From positions 1 through 64,000 of the forward strand of contig JARVLF010000023.1 of the NCBI GenBank assembly GCA_030849465.1: a DNA stretch of 64,000 nucleotides, in the 5' to 3' direction. The position numbers were made by a program, and so were the translations under genes. This stretch comes from Moesziomyces globuligerus. Lineage: Eukaryota > Basidiomycota > Ustilaginomycetes > Ustilaginales > Ustilaginaceae. Below are positions 40,375 to 48,914 of the stretch, piece by piece (the stretch's first letter is position 1; every line of letters starts with the position of its first letter). Under the pieces are notes generated by a model that saw only the letters and a list, made by a program, of their open reading frames with translations, made no database searches and was not told the DNA's origin.

Positions 40375-40779
40375 CCTCGCCGGCGCATCCGTGGCGCAAG
40401 ATGAGTCCCTCCCCTTCTTGGAGCATGGCTGGGGGTCATGTACATTATGAAAAGCTAGCCTATCTTATACCGACGCACACGCTTGTGACGCAACGATTGA
40501 GAAGCAAACAGAAAAACGGTGCATTGTCCTTTCTAAGCGCGCGTGGGGTGGGGATCGCGGCGACACAAGGGAGAGAGAGTTTGAGTCAAACGAGTGTGTG
40601 GTGCGAGATTGGGGGGATGCAATCAAGAACGGGCAAAGATGATGGGTGATGCCAGTGGATAAAAGAAAGGAGGCTCGGGGGGGGAGACCGAGCGAGTAAC
40701 GAAACGAAGCAATGAAAAAGCCGGGAGGTCAAGGAGAGAGGGGGGTGGTGAAGCTTGGGGAGCTACGAGGTGGATGCAT
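40375..40779. other. Convergent 3' flanks
   Basis: These 405 bp lie between the stop codons of the HMG-box gene (+) and the GPI-protein gene (-). They contain a G-rich tract at 40675-40685 but no gene. Confidence 0.6.
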
Positions 40780-42037
40780 CTAGAGGAGGTAAGCGCCAGC
40801 GATGACGGCGGCGACCGAGGCGACGATGCCTGCAGCGGAGCCGACGAGCGACGAGGCGCCCGAGCTGCTACCGGAGGAGCTGCCGCTGCTGGAGCTGCCC
40901 GAGTTGGAGCCCGAGCCCGAACCGGAGCCCGAGCCCGAACCGGAGCCCGAGGCGCCAGCCGACGAGGCGGACCTGGAAGCCGAGCCGGAAGCGGACGAGG
41001 TGGGAGCGGCGGAGCTGGAGGAGGACGAGGATGAGGTGACGAGCGACCTGATGCCGTTGGAGATGGAGGCGGTGGTCCTGCAGTTGGAGGTGGAGGGGGT
41101 CGAGTAGGCGCCGGTGGGGGTGGTCTGGTCTGCGGCGCCGTTGGTGTAGGAGTAGGTGACGCCGCCGGCGACGTACTCGCCGGTAAAGTACTGCTTGAAG
41201 GTGGAGGTCTGGCCGTTTGCGCCCGGGTAGAGGCCGGGGGGGTAGGCGGCGTCGCCGTCGCAGGTCTCAAAGACGTCGTTGGCGTAGTTGCCGGGCATGA
41301 CAAAGTTGCAGCCCATGACGTCGAGCTCGTGCTGGCACTCGAGAGCGGTGGGGGCCTGCTCGGAGCCGGCGATGCAGATGCGGAAGCAGAGCTGGTTGTA
41401 CGAGACGTAGTTCATCCACTCCTCGTAGAAGACGTCCTCGCCCGAGACGTTGGAGGTGACGTTGCCGCCGACGGGGTTGCCCATGTTGGTGGCGCCGTGC
41501 GGGTCGAGCTCACCGCCCTCGTCACCGGCGACGAGGCCGATCTTGGTGAAGTCACCGAGCGCCATGAGCTGGACGTAGAGCGGCGTCTTGACAAAGTGAG
41601 CGCCGGTCACGGTTCCGTCGGGCTGTTTGTTTCGGTAGAAGAGGATGGGGTCAGGGTTAGCAAACGAGATGAAAGAGATGGAGTGGATGAGCGAGAAGAA
41701 GAAGAAGAAGAAGACTTACGATGACACGGGCGTTGTTGCGGGGCTTTGTGCAGTAGGCGACGGTCTCGCCCTCGACGTTGCCGATGATGGTGCCGGGGAC
41801 CTGGGGGCCGAAGGTGCACCAGTCGTCGATCGAGTTGAGCGAAGCGAGGCGCGAGTCGGAGGTCTGGTTGATGGGGGTGTTGAGCTGGGGAGCCGAGGGG
41901 TTGGTGGGTCCGTTGCGGTTGGTGCCCTTGACACCGGGGTAGTTGGCCGAGGGGGTGCCGTAGCGGAAGGCAGGCACGGCCTGGGCCGAAGCGCCAGCGG
42001 CGAGGGTGGCGACGAGGAGAGCAGCAGCAGCCTTCAT
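40780..42037 (-). CDS. Secreted GPI-anchored glycoprotein, macrofage-activating-glycoprotein family
   Basis: The exons are 41720-42037 and 40780-41622, joined across a 97-nt intron (41623-41719, donor GTAAGT, acceptor CAG), giving 386 residues. Residues 1-18 are a classic signal peptide (ends ASAQ). The mature domain contains DDWCTFGPQVPGTIIGNVEG, AYCTK, then across the junction VIPDGTVTGAHFVKTP and GDEGGELDPHGATNMGNPVGG. These are signatures I know from basidiomycete proteins annotated as macrofage activating glycoprotein. Paired cysteines suggest disulfides. The last 100 residues are a Ser/Gly-repeat stalk and a hydrophobic tail (AAGIVASVAAVIAGAYLL), as expected for GPI attachment to the cell wall or plasma membrane. 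The biochemical role is unknown. The intron carries a (TTC)n tract. Confidence 0.9.
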
Positions 42038-43752
42038 TGTGAAGATGATGTTCCGAATGCTCCAGGGGGGATGGAGAGAAGGAGAAGGGAGAGCGAGACG
42101 AGGGTGGGTTGGTGGTGGTGGTGGTGGTGGTGAGAGACGAAGAGGGAGGAGGGGAGGCTAGATGAGGTGAGAAGATGGGAGAGGGGTGAGCGGGGGCCTT
42201 GGCTGGGGAGGGGGATAGGGGTGTTGGCGAGTGTGTGTGTGTTTGTGCGAGAGGGCAGGCGAGCGAAACTCGAGATGAATTCGAGTGGGCGGCCACAGCC
42301 ACCCAACTGGCCTCGCCACGCTTGCAACGCCTGCAACGCCTGCAAAGCATGCAACCCACCTCGGGATTGAGCGGTAGAGGGAATGCCAGTCGGGGTTGGA
42401 TGGCGATCGATGCCTCTGATTTCCGACGCCAGCGCCGCACCCGCAACCGCACCGCACCCGCAGCCAACCCGCAGCCAACCCGCAGCGAATCCGTAGGCCT
42501 AGAGCCAGCACGCGCTCCGCAGGCCGCAGACTCGGGCGGCGACAGCAGCTCGCTTACGCTCTGCCAAGACGTCTGAAACGAAAAAGAAAAACAACTCTCT
42601 TGCCTCTGGCGCAGAGCCTCGCCGAGCCTCGCCGGTGCGCGCGCGCGCGCGAAACCAACACTCTGTCACTTCGGATCGAGCCCGCATACGATACTGTAGC
42701 ATCGCCCAAGTTTGGAATTTCTGCTGATTTTAGATGCACTGCACCGGGCTGCGCTGCACTGCACCGAGCTGCAATGCACTGGGGTGTTCATCCTTTGCCT
42801 AGTGCGCCACTGTGCGCGCACGATTCCACACTTGCATGACCGAGCGAGTTGCATGGCGCTTCGGAATGGACCGTTGCGTCTCGCTATCGTCGGCCTACAG
42901 CTGCGACTCGCTGCTGCGCTCGCTGCTGCGCTCGCTGCTGCGACGAACTGTGCCCGCCGAGTCGGCGGTCCCGCCTGGCTCCGCCTGGCCCGCTGGCGGT
43001 AAGGGCCGCTGCGCATCCGAGCGTCTGGTCCGCATGGCTCGCATGGCTCGCATGGCTCGCATGGCTCGCTCGCTCCCCCTCTGCACGCCTTGGGCATCGA
43101 AACCTTCGCCGCATCCTCCACCATGCATCCGAAGCACCCGACGCGCGGGGACCGAGATGGCGAGACTGCGAGATGGCTGGCACAGAGAGCTAGAGGCGCA
43201 GCGTGCGTCGAGCTCGCAACGTGCGCTCGCCTCTTTTTTTTCTCCCCATCCAACGTGTGTTGGTTCGGCGCCTCGCTCGCAGCGCCACCCGAACGAACCC
43301 CCCGACCGCGACAGCTCAGTTTGCGCTGGCGAATGCGCATGCACCCGCCTGCGCCGCATTGGCTCTCAAGAAGATTCGGCCAGATCTCGCCTCGCTCCCG
43401 ACCGCACCATCCATGCTTCCATCTTTCCTTGCTTGCTTCCTTTGCTTGCCTTCTCCCCTTAATCGAGCCCCGCTCGCAAATCGTGGATCACAACCCCCAA
43501 GGTCACGACCCTCGCGAATCGATATGCATTTTCAGCCCCTTTTCCGGGGCTCCTTTTTCTCAGACTAGGGATGCTCTCGCTTTTTCTTCGTGCCCAAAAA
43601 ATGCCAACACGCATTCGTTCAGGGTCTTGCGTGCATACCGCCACGCAAGCGCTCACTTTATCCATTCGGCCATCGCCGCCATCTACACAAGCCACACCGA
43701 TGCCATCACTGTGAGACGAGGCGAGCATCGATTTGCATTTGCAGGCAGAGCA
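42038..43752. other. Upstream region of the GPI-protein gene, simple repeats
   Basis: These 1.7 kb have no supported gene. They hold several simple repeats: (GGT)n at about 42110-42132, (GT)n near 42234, a 12-base unit CTGCTGCGCTCG at 42911-42942, and a nine-base unit CATGGCTCG four times at 43033-43068. The minus strand next to the GPI gene is C/T-rich, as in a leader. Long frames across the repeats are not credible as genes. Confidence 0.55.
43033..43068. repeat. Nine-base repeat CATGGCTCG, four perfect copies
   Basis: Four perfect tandem copies lie in a region with other microsatellite-like arrays, including CTGCTGCGCTCG at 42911-42942. No function is apparent. Confidence 0.9.
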
Positions 43753-44466
43753 TCAGAGTTTGCTACGTAACGACGTGGGATGAGGCTGCAGCTGGCGTGG
43801 TGGTGACGGGTGCGGTTGGCCTGGCTTGGCTTGGGCGGCAGCCTCGTGTGCGGGATCGGCTCGTGTTGACTCCTTTCTCCATTCGCGGTGGACGAGCGTG
43901 CTGGGTGCGACGCCAAACTGGTCATCGATCGCCTCGAGCCCTAGCTCCTGGACGAGGATGACTCTGGCGAGTGCGTAGTGGTGGATCGCGTGCAGGCCGC
44001 AGAACCAGAGTTCCCTCCCTACCGTGCTGTCCATCTCGACCACGAACGGCGTCGTAGCGCACAGCCGCAACGGCTGCGCATACAGGCTTCCCTGCGAACC
44101 GGCAAAGATGCGCTCGAGTCGGATGCAGGTCTGTTCGAACTCGCGCAGCGATGCCGAGGCCGACGTTTCGATCTGCGTCGGCTTGGATCCGATGCGCGAA
44201 TCGTAGTCGACGCGCAGCACACCCGATCCTCGCCTCTGCCACGCCTCGATCGAATCGAGCAAGATGCGAAGGTGATCGAGCACGTGTCGTAGATGCTTAC
44301 CCGCCGTAGAGCCTGCGATGACCTTGCTCTCCCTCGTGTACGAGCCATCGTCGACGGCACCCGAGCGCAGGATCTCGATGGCTTGGTTGAGGATCTGCAT
44401 CGTGCACGAGAGCATGCTGCTCTCCGCCTCTTGCCATGTCGTCGCTGTCCGCATCGTCTCCACCAT
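43753..44466 (-). CDS. DinB-fold (DinB/YfiT-like) putative metal-dependent protein
   Basis: The single exon encodes 237 residues. The pattern is a four-helix DinB-like bundle. The second helix carries GKHLRHVLDHL (H58, H61, H65), then VDYDSR. The fourth helix carries STVGRELWFCGLHAIHHYALARVI (H159, H162, H163), followed by FGVAPSTL. Bacterial DinB-superfamily proteins of this subgroup have nearly the same blocks, and the histidines typically bind a metal. The reaction is not known. Some DinB-fold enzymes are thiol-dependent transferases. The C-terminal 40 residues are low complexity and may be extra. It is divergent from the TRAX gene across 330 bp. Ancient acquisition from bacteria is possible, but base composition does not differ obviously from its neighbours. 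Confidence 0.72.
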   Translation of the reverse strand: MVETMRTATTWQEAESSMLSCTMQILNQAIEILRSGAVDDGSYTRESKVIAGSTAGKHLRHVLDHLRILLDSIEAWQRRGSGVLRVDYDSRIGSKPTQIETSASASLREFEQTCIRLERIFAGSQGSLYAQPLRLCATTPFVVEMDSTVGRELWFCGLHAIHHYALARVILVQELGLEAIDDQFGVAPSTLVHREWRKESTRADPAHEAAAQAKPGQPHPSPPRQLQPHPTSLRSKL

Positions 44467-44796
44467 CGCGATAACCCTGTAGCGAAGCTCGTCGTCGTCG
44501 GATCGTCGTCGGGTCGTGGCGCAGAGCCAAGAATGCCTCGCAGCTGCACGAGACCTGCAAGGTGTTTGTGCGGGGGTGACAACTCAGCCCTGGTTTCCCT
44601 CCCTCGCCCAAAAAATCGCGGCCCGCCACGCTGTAACTCTCCGCACTTTTTGTCTCTTGGCAAATTCCACAACTTCGGAACTCGGGCCTCGCTTTGCGGT
44701 TGGCGCAGGTGGAGGTTCGAGCTCCCGCGCCATTCCCACCACCTTCTTGTTGTCCTCACCTCCGGCCTCTTGTTCCCTATTCTTCCTGTTGGTTTC
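44467..44796. promoter_or_regulatory. Shared divergent promoter, DinB-fold gene and TRAX gene
   Basis: Only 330 bp separate the two start codons (44466 on minus, 44797 on plus). No TATA box was seen. Confidence 0.55.
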
Positions 44797-45851
44797 ATGA
44801 CGGACGAAATCAGCGTCAAGAGACGATCGCCTTCTGCCGATCCACGTCCGCAGGCCAACAAGCGTACGAGGTCGAGCTCCTCCACGCGTGCGCCCGAGGT
44901 GGGTGGTTCTGGGGGCGATGGGGTGTTGGAAGCCTTTGGCTCGTTCCGCGACGAGATCGACGAGCACAACGACCGACGCGAGCGACTCATCAAGACCTCG
45001 CGCGACGTGACCGCGCTTTCCAAGAAGCTCATCTTTCTCCTGCATCGATTCGACATCCGCGACTTTGGCGCGTCCGATCCCTCGCCGCCGACGCGCAGCT
45101 TGTTCGACGAGGCGCAAGCCAAACTCGACCACATCGTCGACCTTCTCCGTCAAGCCGCCCAGACCGAAGGACTGGACAGCGCAGAGGTGGGGATGCAGAG
45201 GTCATTTCGATACGAGCGAAATATCGGTGGTGGATTGGAGGAGTTCATCGAGGCGCTGTCGTTTTACCACTACCTACGCACCACCCAACTCATCAGCTTA
45301 TCCCAAACCCAAGCCCGCTTCAACACCATCCCCAGATCAGAATCCTCCTTCTATCCCCCAACATCAGCACACAACGAAAAGGTGGAAAGCGTGGAAAAGG
45401 TGGAAAAGGTGGTGCTTAGGATACCTATCCATCGATACTTGCTCGGACTCTCGGATCTTACGGGAGAACTGATGCGCTTTGCAACAAACGCCGTCGGCAA
45501 AGGCGATACAGGCAAGATCGTCAACCACGTCCTCGTACTCACCCGCAACCTCGCCACCAACCTCGACCCTTTCATCCCCCTCGTATCCGACCTCCGCAAG
45601 AAACAACATGTCACCCTCCAATCCCTCCGCAAAATCGAAGACAGTACGTCATCCCCTCCCCCCTGGCTTCTTGCTTCCATTCCCAATCTCACCATCCTTT
45701 TTCTCCCCCCTTTCCCTTTTACCCCCCACAATCAGTCCTCTACGCCATCACAGTCCGCTCCGCAGAATTCGCCTCCAACCCAGAAGCCCTCCAAGAAATG
45801 CTCCGCAGATCCCTCAATCCCTCCGCACAAGCTCCCACCGACAACGACTAG
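44797..45851 (+). CDS. Translin-family protein, TRAX-like
   Basis: The exons are 44797-45643 and 45736-45851, with a 92-nt intron (donor GTACGT, acceptor CAG). They give 320 residues. The N-terminus has a basic, nuclear-localisation-like stretch (KRRSPSAD...NKRTRSSS). The helical core starts with FRDEIDEHNDRRERLIKTSR and contains the family signature ERNIGGGLEEFIEALSFYHY. It ends, after splicing, with LRKIEDILYAITVRSAEF, the conserved last helix. Translin and TRAX form the C3PO RNase octamer that trims small RNAs and tRNA fragments, with TRAX the catalytic partner. Which paralogue this is rests on the long basic N-terminus. An in-frame micro-repeat (KVESVEKVEKV, near 45378-45412) is inserted in the middle and looks species-specific. 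Without splicing the frame runs on into a spurious low-complexity C-terminus. Confidence 0.88.
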
Positions 45852-46010
45852 CAAACCTACCCACAACCAATCCAAACATCATCCTCAGCCCAAATCTGCT
45901 GCAAAGAAACGAGTGTGCAAATTAAACCACCAACGTAGCGTGACAAGTACCGACCTAGACAACCCATCATCGCGCCAATCACGGCCAACCGAAAGAAAAA
46001 GAGTGTGCAT

Positions 46011-48914
46011 CTAGCACGGCGGATCCAGCGGCATCTGGGCGCGCGCCGCCAGCTTGGCGTACTGCTGCTGGATCACCGATCCCAGCTCGCCCTCCGCCTC
46101 CGCCTCCTTCTCATCGCTCCTCGCCCACTCCTCGTGCTCTCGCATCGAGCGCGCCCGCGATCCTCGTCGGCCGCCCCCCGCGCTGCTGACGTAGCCAAAC
46201 GGCTTGACCGCCTCGCCCACCGCCGTCGACGGCCGCGTGCCCGCGCTGCTCCGCTCGCTCCGGCTGCTCTCGCTCGTGCCCAGCCGCTTCCGCGCTCCCA
46301 CCGACGAGGATCCGCGCGCCTCGCGCGGCGATGCCACGCCCGAGCGAGGTCGTCCACCATCGCGCTCACCCAGTGCCGCTGCCGACGAGGCTGCGCGTGC
46401 CCACCCGCCGCCGTCGTGCCCGAGCACCGTGCCCATGTCGCTCTCGCCTCCTTCATCGCTGCTGCGGCCCGAAGACGCAGTGTTGCCCCGCGCCGTACGC
46501 GGCCGCTCTTCGTCCCCGAGGCTCGACGCGCTGCCCGCTCGTCGCTCCGCCGGTGCGTGCGAAGCCTGGTCTCGCGCATCCTGCTCGACCGTGTCGAGGA
46601 ATGCGAAAAGCACATCCTCCTCCTCCGCTGAAGCGGACCGGCCCGGCGCAGGCATAGGCCCCGTGTTGACGCTGTCCAAGCCAAAGTCGTGTGGCATGAG
46701 TGTCATCTGCGAGACCACTGAACCCGACGGCGACAGTGACGGAGACGATGCATCGGGTGCCGTCTTGGGGCGAGGGCTGCGTCCATTTTGCATCCGCGAC
46801 TCCTTCCGCACAGTTGCAGCGTGCTGCACGCCAGCCTCTCCAGCGTGCACGTCGGCAGCTACACCTTCCAAGCTTGGGAGGCTGTCCCCCTGTGATCGCA
46901 AAGATCCGAAAGACGTCGCGGGAGAAACAGCAGATCGTAGCGCTGACGACGCTGTAGCCGGCCGCGAGAAGGACTTGTGCAACGCCCCGTGCCTTGCACC
47001 CAATCGGGCAGCAGCTTTCACAGTGTCGACGTCGTACACCTCCTTGCTGTTCAGAGTCATTCTGGCCGTCATCGGCGGCGAGGCGACAAACGTGCGGCGC
47101 CTGTCGTCCATCGCTGGGCTGCTCTTCTGACGAGAAATCGTCCGCTCTTCTCGCAGCAGGCTGCCAGAGACGTCTGAAACGCGTGCCGATGGCCACGCTT
47201 CGTGGCTAGCTCGACCCGATCGATCGGCACTGCGCCTATCGCCAGAGACCGCTTCGTCGCCAAGGCTGGAGAACGAGACCATGGAGCTGTTGAGGGAGGT
47301 CATCGATGGTTCATCCGTTCCTGCAAGCCCCTGAGTATTGCGTGCCGGAGAGACTGCTCCGCGTGAGAGCGCGAACATCTCGCCGCTCGGACTGGTCCTC
47401 ACGGATCTTTGGTCACCCGTCGCAGGGCGAGAAGAGCCGGCTGAGTCAAGTCGGCGCGTGTATGCAGGGGCTGGACCGTGCTGCGAGTTGGTGGAAGGAG
47501 GCAAGAGCGTGTTGCGCGAGATGATCATCGTTCCGCCGGCGATGCCGGTGTTGCCTGCAATCGGATCGGCGCCAGCCTCGCCAGACTCCATGTCTCGCAT
47601 CTGCTGCTGCCCATTCGCTGAAACGGGCGTCCTGGGCGTCGAGCGCAGCGACTGACTCGACATGGATCGCGACCGCGATTGCAGCTTGGGTCTGTACTCG
47701 CCCTCGACATAAAATGCGAGCGAGTCGTGCGTGTCGTGGTCGCGCTTGTTGCGCGCATCCGATGCTTCCCCCTCGATGTGGTTCGACGGAAGAGCGTCGC
47801 CTCCGGGGGTGTAGCTAGGGCGTCTGTCGGGACGAGCAAGGCCAGAGTCCCGGTGCTCTTCGGCCCACGCCGGGAAATAAGATGGCGGCCGGTTCAAGTT
47901 GTGCGGTGCCAGCTCGCGTGTCTGACGCCATGCGCGTCTGAAGATGCGCCCGGCCATGGAGCTCGCCACGGCGACGCTCGCGACGATGTTCATCATGCGG
48001 TACGCGTATGTGTCGGTGAGGACATAGATGAGCAGTGCCGAGATGAGGAAGAGGAACTGGATGACGAAGAAAGCGGTGGTCTTCTGCACGAGCATGGTCT
48101 TGACGTCTTCGGCGTCGAGGTTGTAACGGCTCGAAGGGAAGACGCCGTGGACAAGGCCTCGCCAACCGGCCTTGTTGAGCTTGAATACGGTGAGGATGAG
48201 GCAGAGCAGGTCGAAAAGGAGGAGTGCCCCGAAGACCCCGACTACGTACAGGCCATTGAAGTGCCAGGCGCAGAAGTTTGAAGTTGGAAGCTGGCTGCCG
48301 TAGCTCATGACGGGTAGGAGGATGGCAAAGGAGACGACGATGAGCCAAGCTGAGACGACGAGGGAGACGACCCTCTGTCTCATGTGCCAGATGGAGCAGG
48401 TGCGGAGGCAGAAGACGAGCATGGTTGCGCTGATGGCGACGCTGAACATGGCGGTGCTGCCCTTCATCCAGGCGTCGCATCTGTTGGTCATGATGACGCT
48501 GTTGGTGACGACCGAGGTGAGCCAGGCGAGGCTCATGTAGCGCGAGAGGAGGTATGCTATCGAGTAGAGACTGGAGAAGCTGCTGGACCACGAGGTCTCC
48601 CTGATGAGGCGGAGGTCGAAGTGGATGGTGGAGACGATGTCCCAGCCGAGGGCGCCCATCCACATGGAGAAGTAGATGAGGCCGACGATGGCGGCGTGGG
48701 CGCTCTGTGGATTGACATGGCGGAAGATGTTGTCGCTCGTTGGGTTGACGACGAAGATCTGGGGTATGGAGCTGTTGAGGGGAATCGCAAGGGTATTGTT
48801 GTTCAGGTAGGGTGGAGAGAAGGGCGCCAAGGTGGAGTTGGTATCAAGAAAGAGGTCGGAATAGTCTGTACCGCGCTGATCGACAAGCGAGGCCAGGCTG
48901 AGATGGAACTGCAT
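46011..48914 (-). CDS. Seven-helix membrane protein with long disordered C-terminal tail
   Basis: The single exon encodes 967 residues. Residues about 1-75 are extracellular-like with N-glycosylation sequons. Residues 75-340 contain seven hydrophobic segments (AAIVGLIYFSMWMGALGWDI first, FFVIQFLFLISALLIYVLT and MMNIVASVAVASSMAGRIF last). The remaining 600 or so residues are Ser/Arg/Pro-rich and disordered. The layout is that of basidiomycete GPCR-like or DUF6533-like membrane proteins, but I do not recognise a defined receptor family. A sensing or scaffold role at the plasma membrane is inference. The tail has many SP/TP and RxxS sites, so regulation by phosphorylation is plausible. It ends 160 bp from the TRAX gene, convergently. 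Confidence 0.75.
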   Translation of the reverse strand: MQFHLSLASLVDQRGTDYSDLFLDTNSTLAPFSPPYLNNNTLAIPLNSSIPQIFVVNPTSDNIFRHVNPQSAHAAIVGLIYFSMWMGALGWDIVSTIHFDLRLIRETSWSSSFSSLYSIAYLLSRYMSLAWLTSVVTNSVIMTNRCDAWMKGSTAMFSVAISATMLVFCLRTCSIWHMRQRVVSLVVSAWLIVVSFAILLPVMSYGSQLPTSNFCAWHFNGLYVVGVFGALLLFDLLCLILTVFKLNKAGWRGLVHGVFPSSRYNLDAEDVKTMLVQKTTAFFVIQFLFLISALLIYVLTDTYAYRMMNIVASVAVASSMAGRIFRRAWRQTRELAPHNLNRPPSYFPAWAEEHRDSGLARPDRRPSYTPGGDALPSNHIEGEASDARNKRDHDTHDSLAFYVEGEYRPKLQSRSRSMSSQSLRSTPRTPVSANGQQQMRDMESGEAGADPIAGNTGIAGGTMIISRNTLLPPSTNSQHGPAPAYTRRLDSAGSSRPATGDQRSVRTSPSGEMFALSRGAVSPARNTQGLAGTDEPSMTSLNSSMVSFSSLGDEAVSGDRRSADRSGRASHEAWPSARVSDVSGSLLREERTISRQKSSPAMDDRRRTFVASPPMTARMTLNSKEVYDVDTVKAAARLGARHGALHKSFSRPATASSALRSAVSPATSFGSLRSQGDSLPSLEGVAADVHAGEAGVQHAATVRKESRMQNGRSPRPKTAPDASSPSLSPSGSVVSQMTLMPHDFGLDSVNTGPMPAPGRSASAEEEDVLFAFLDTVEQDARDQASHAPAERRAGSASSLGDEERPRTARGNTASSGRSSDEGGESDMGTVLGHDGGGWARAASSAAALGERDGGRPRSGVASPREARGSSSVGARKRLGTSESSRSERSSAGTRPSTAVGEAVKPFGYVSSAGGGRRGSRARSMREHEEWARSDEKEAEAEGELGSVIQQQYAKLAARAQMPLDPPC

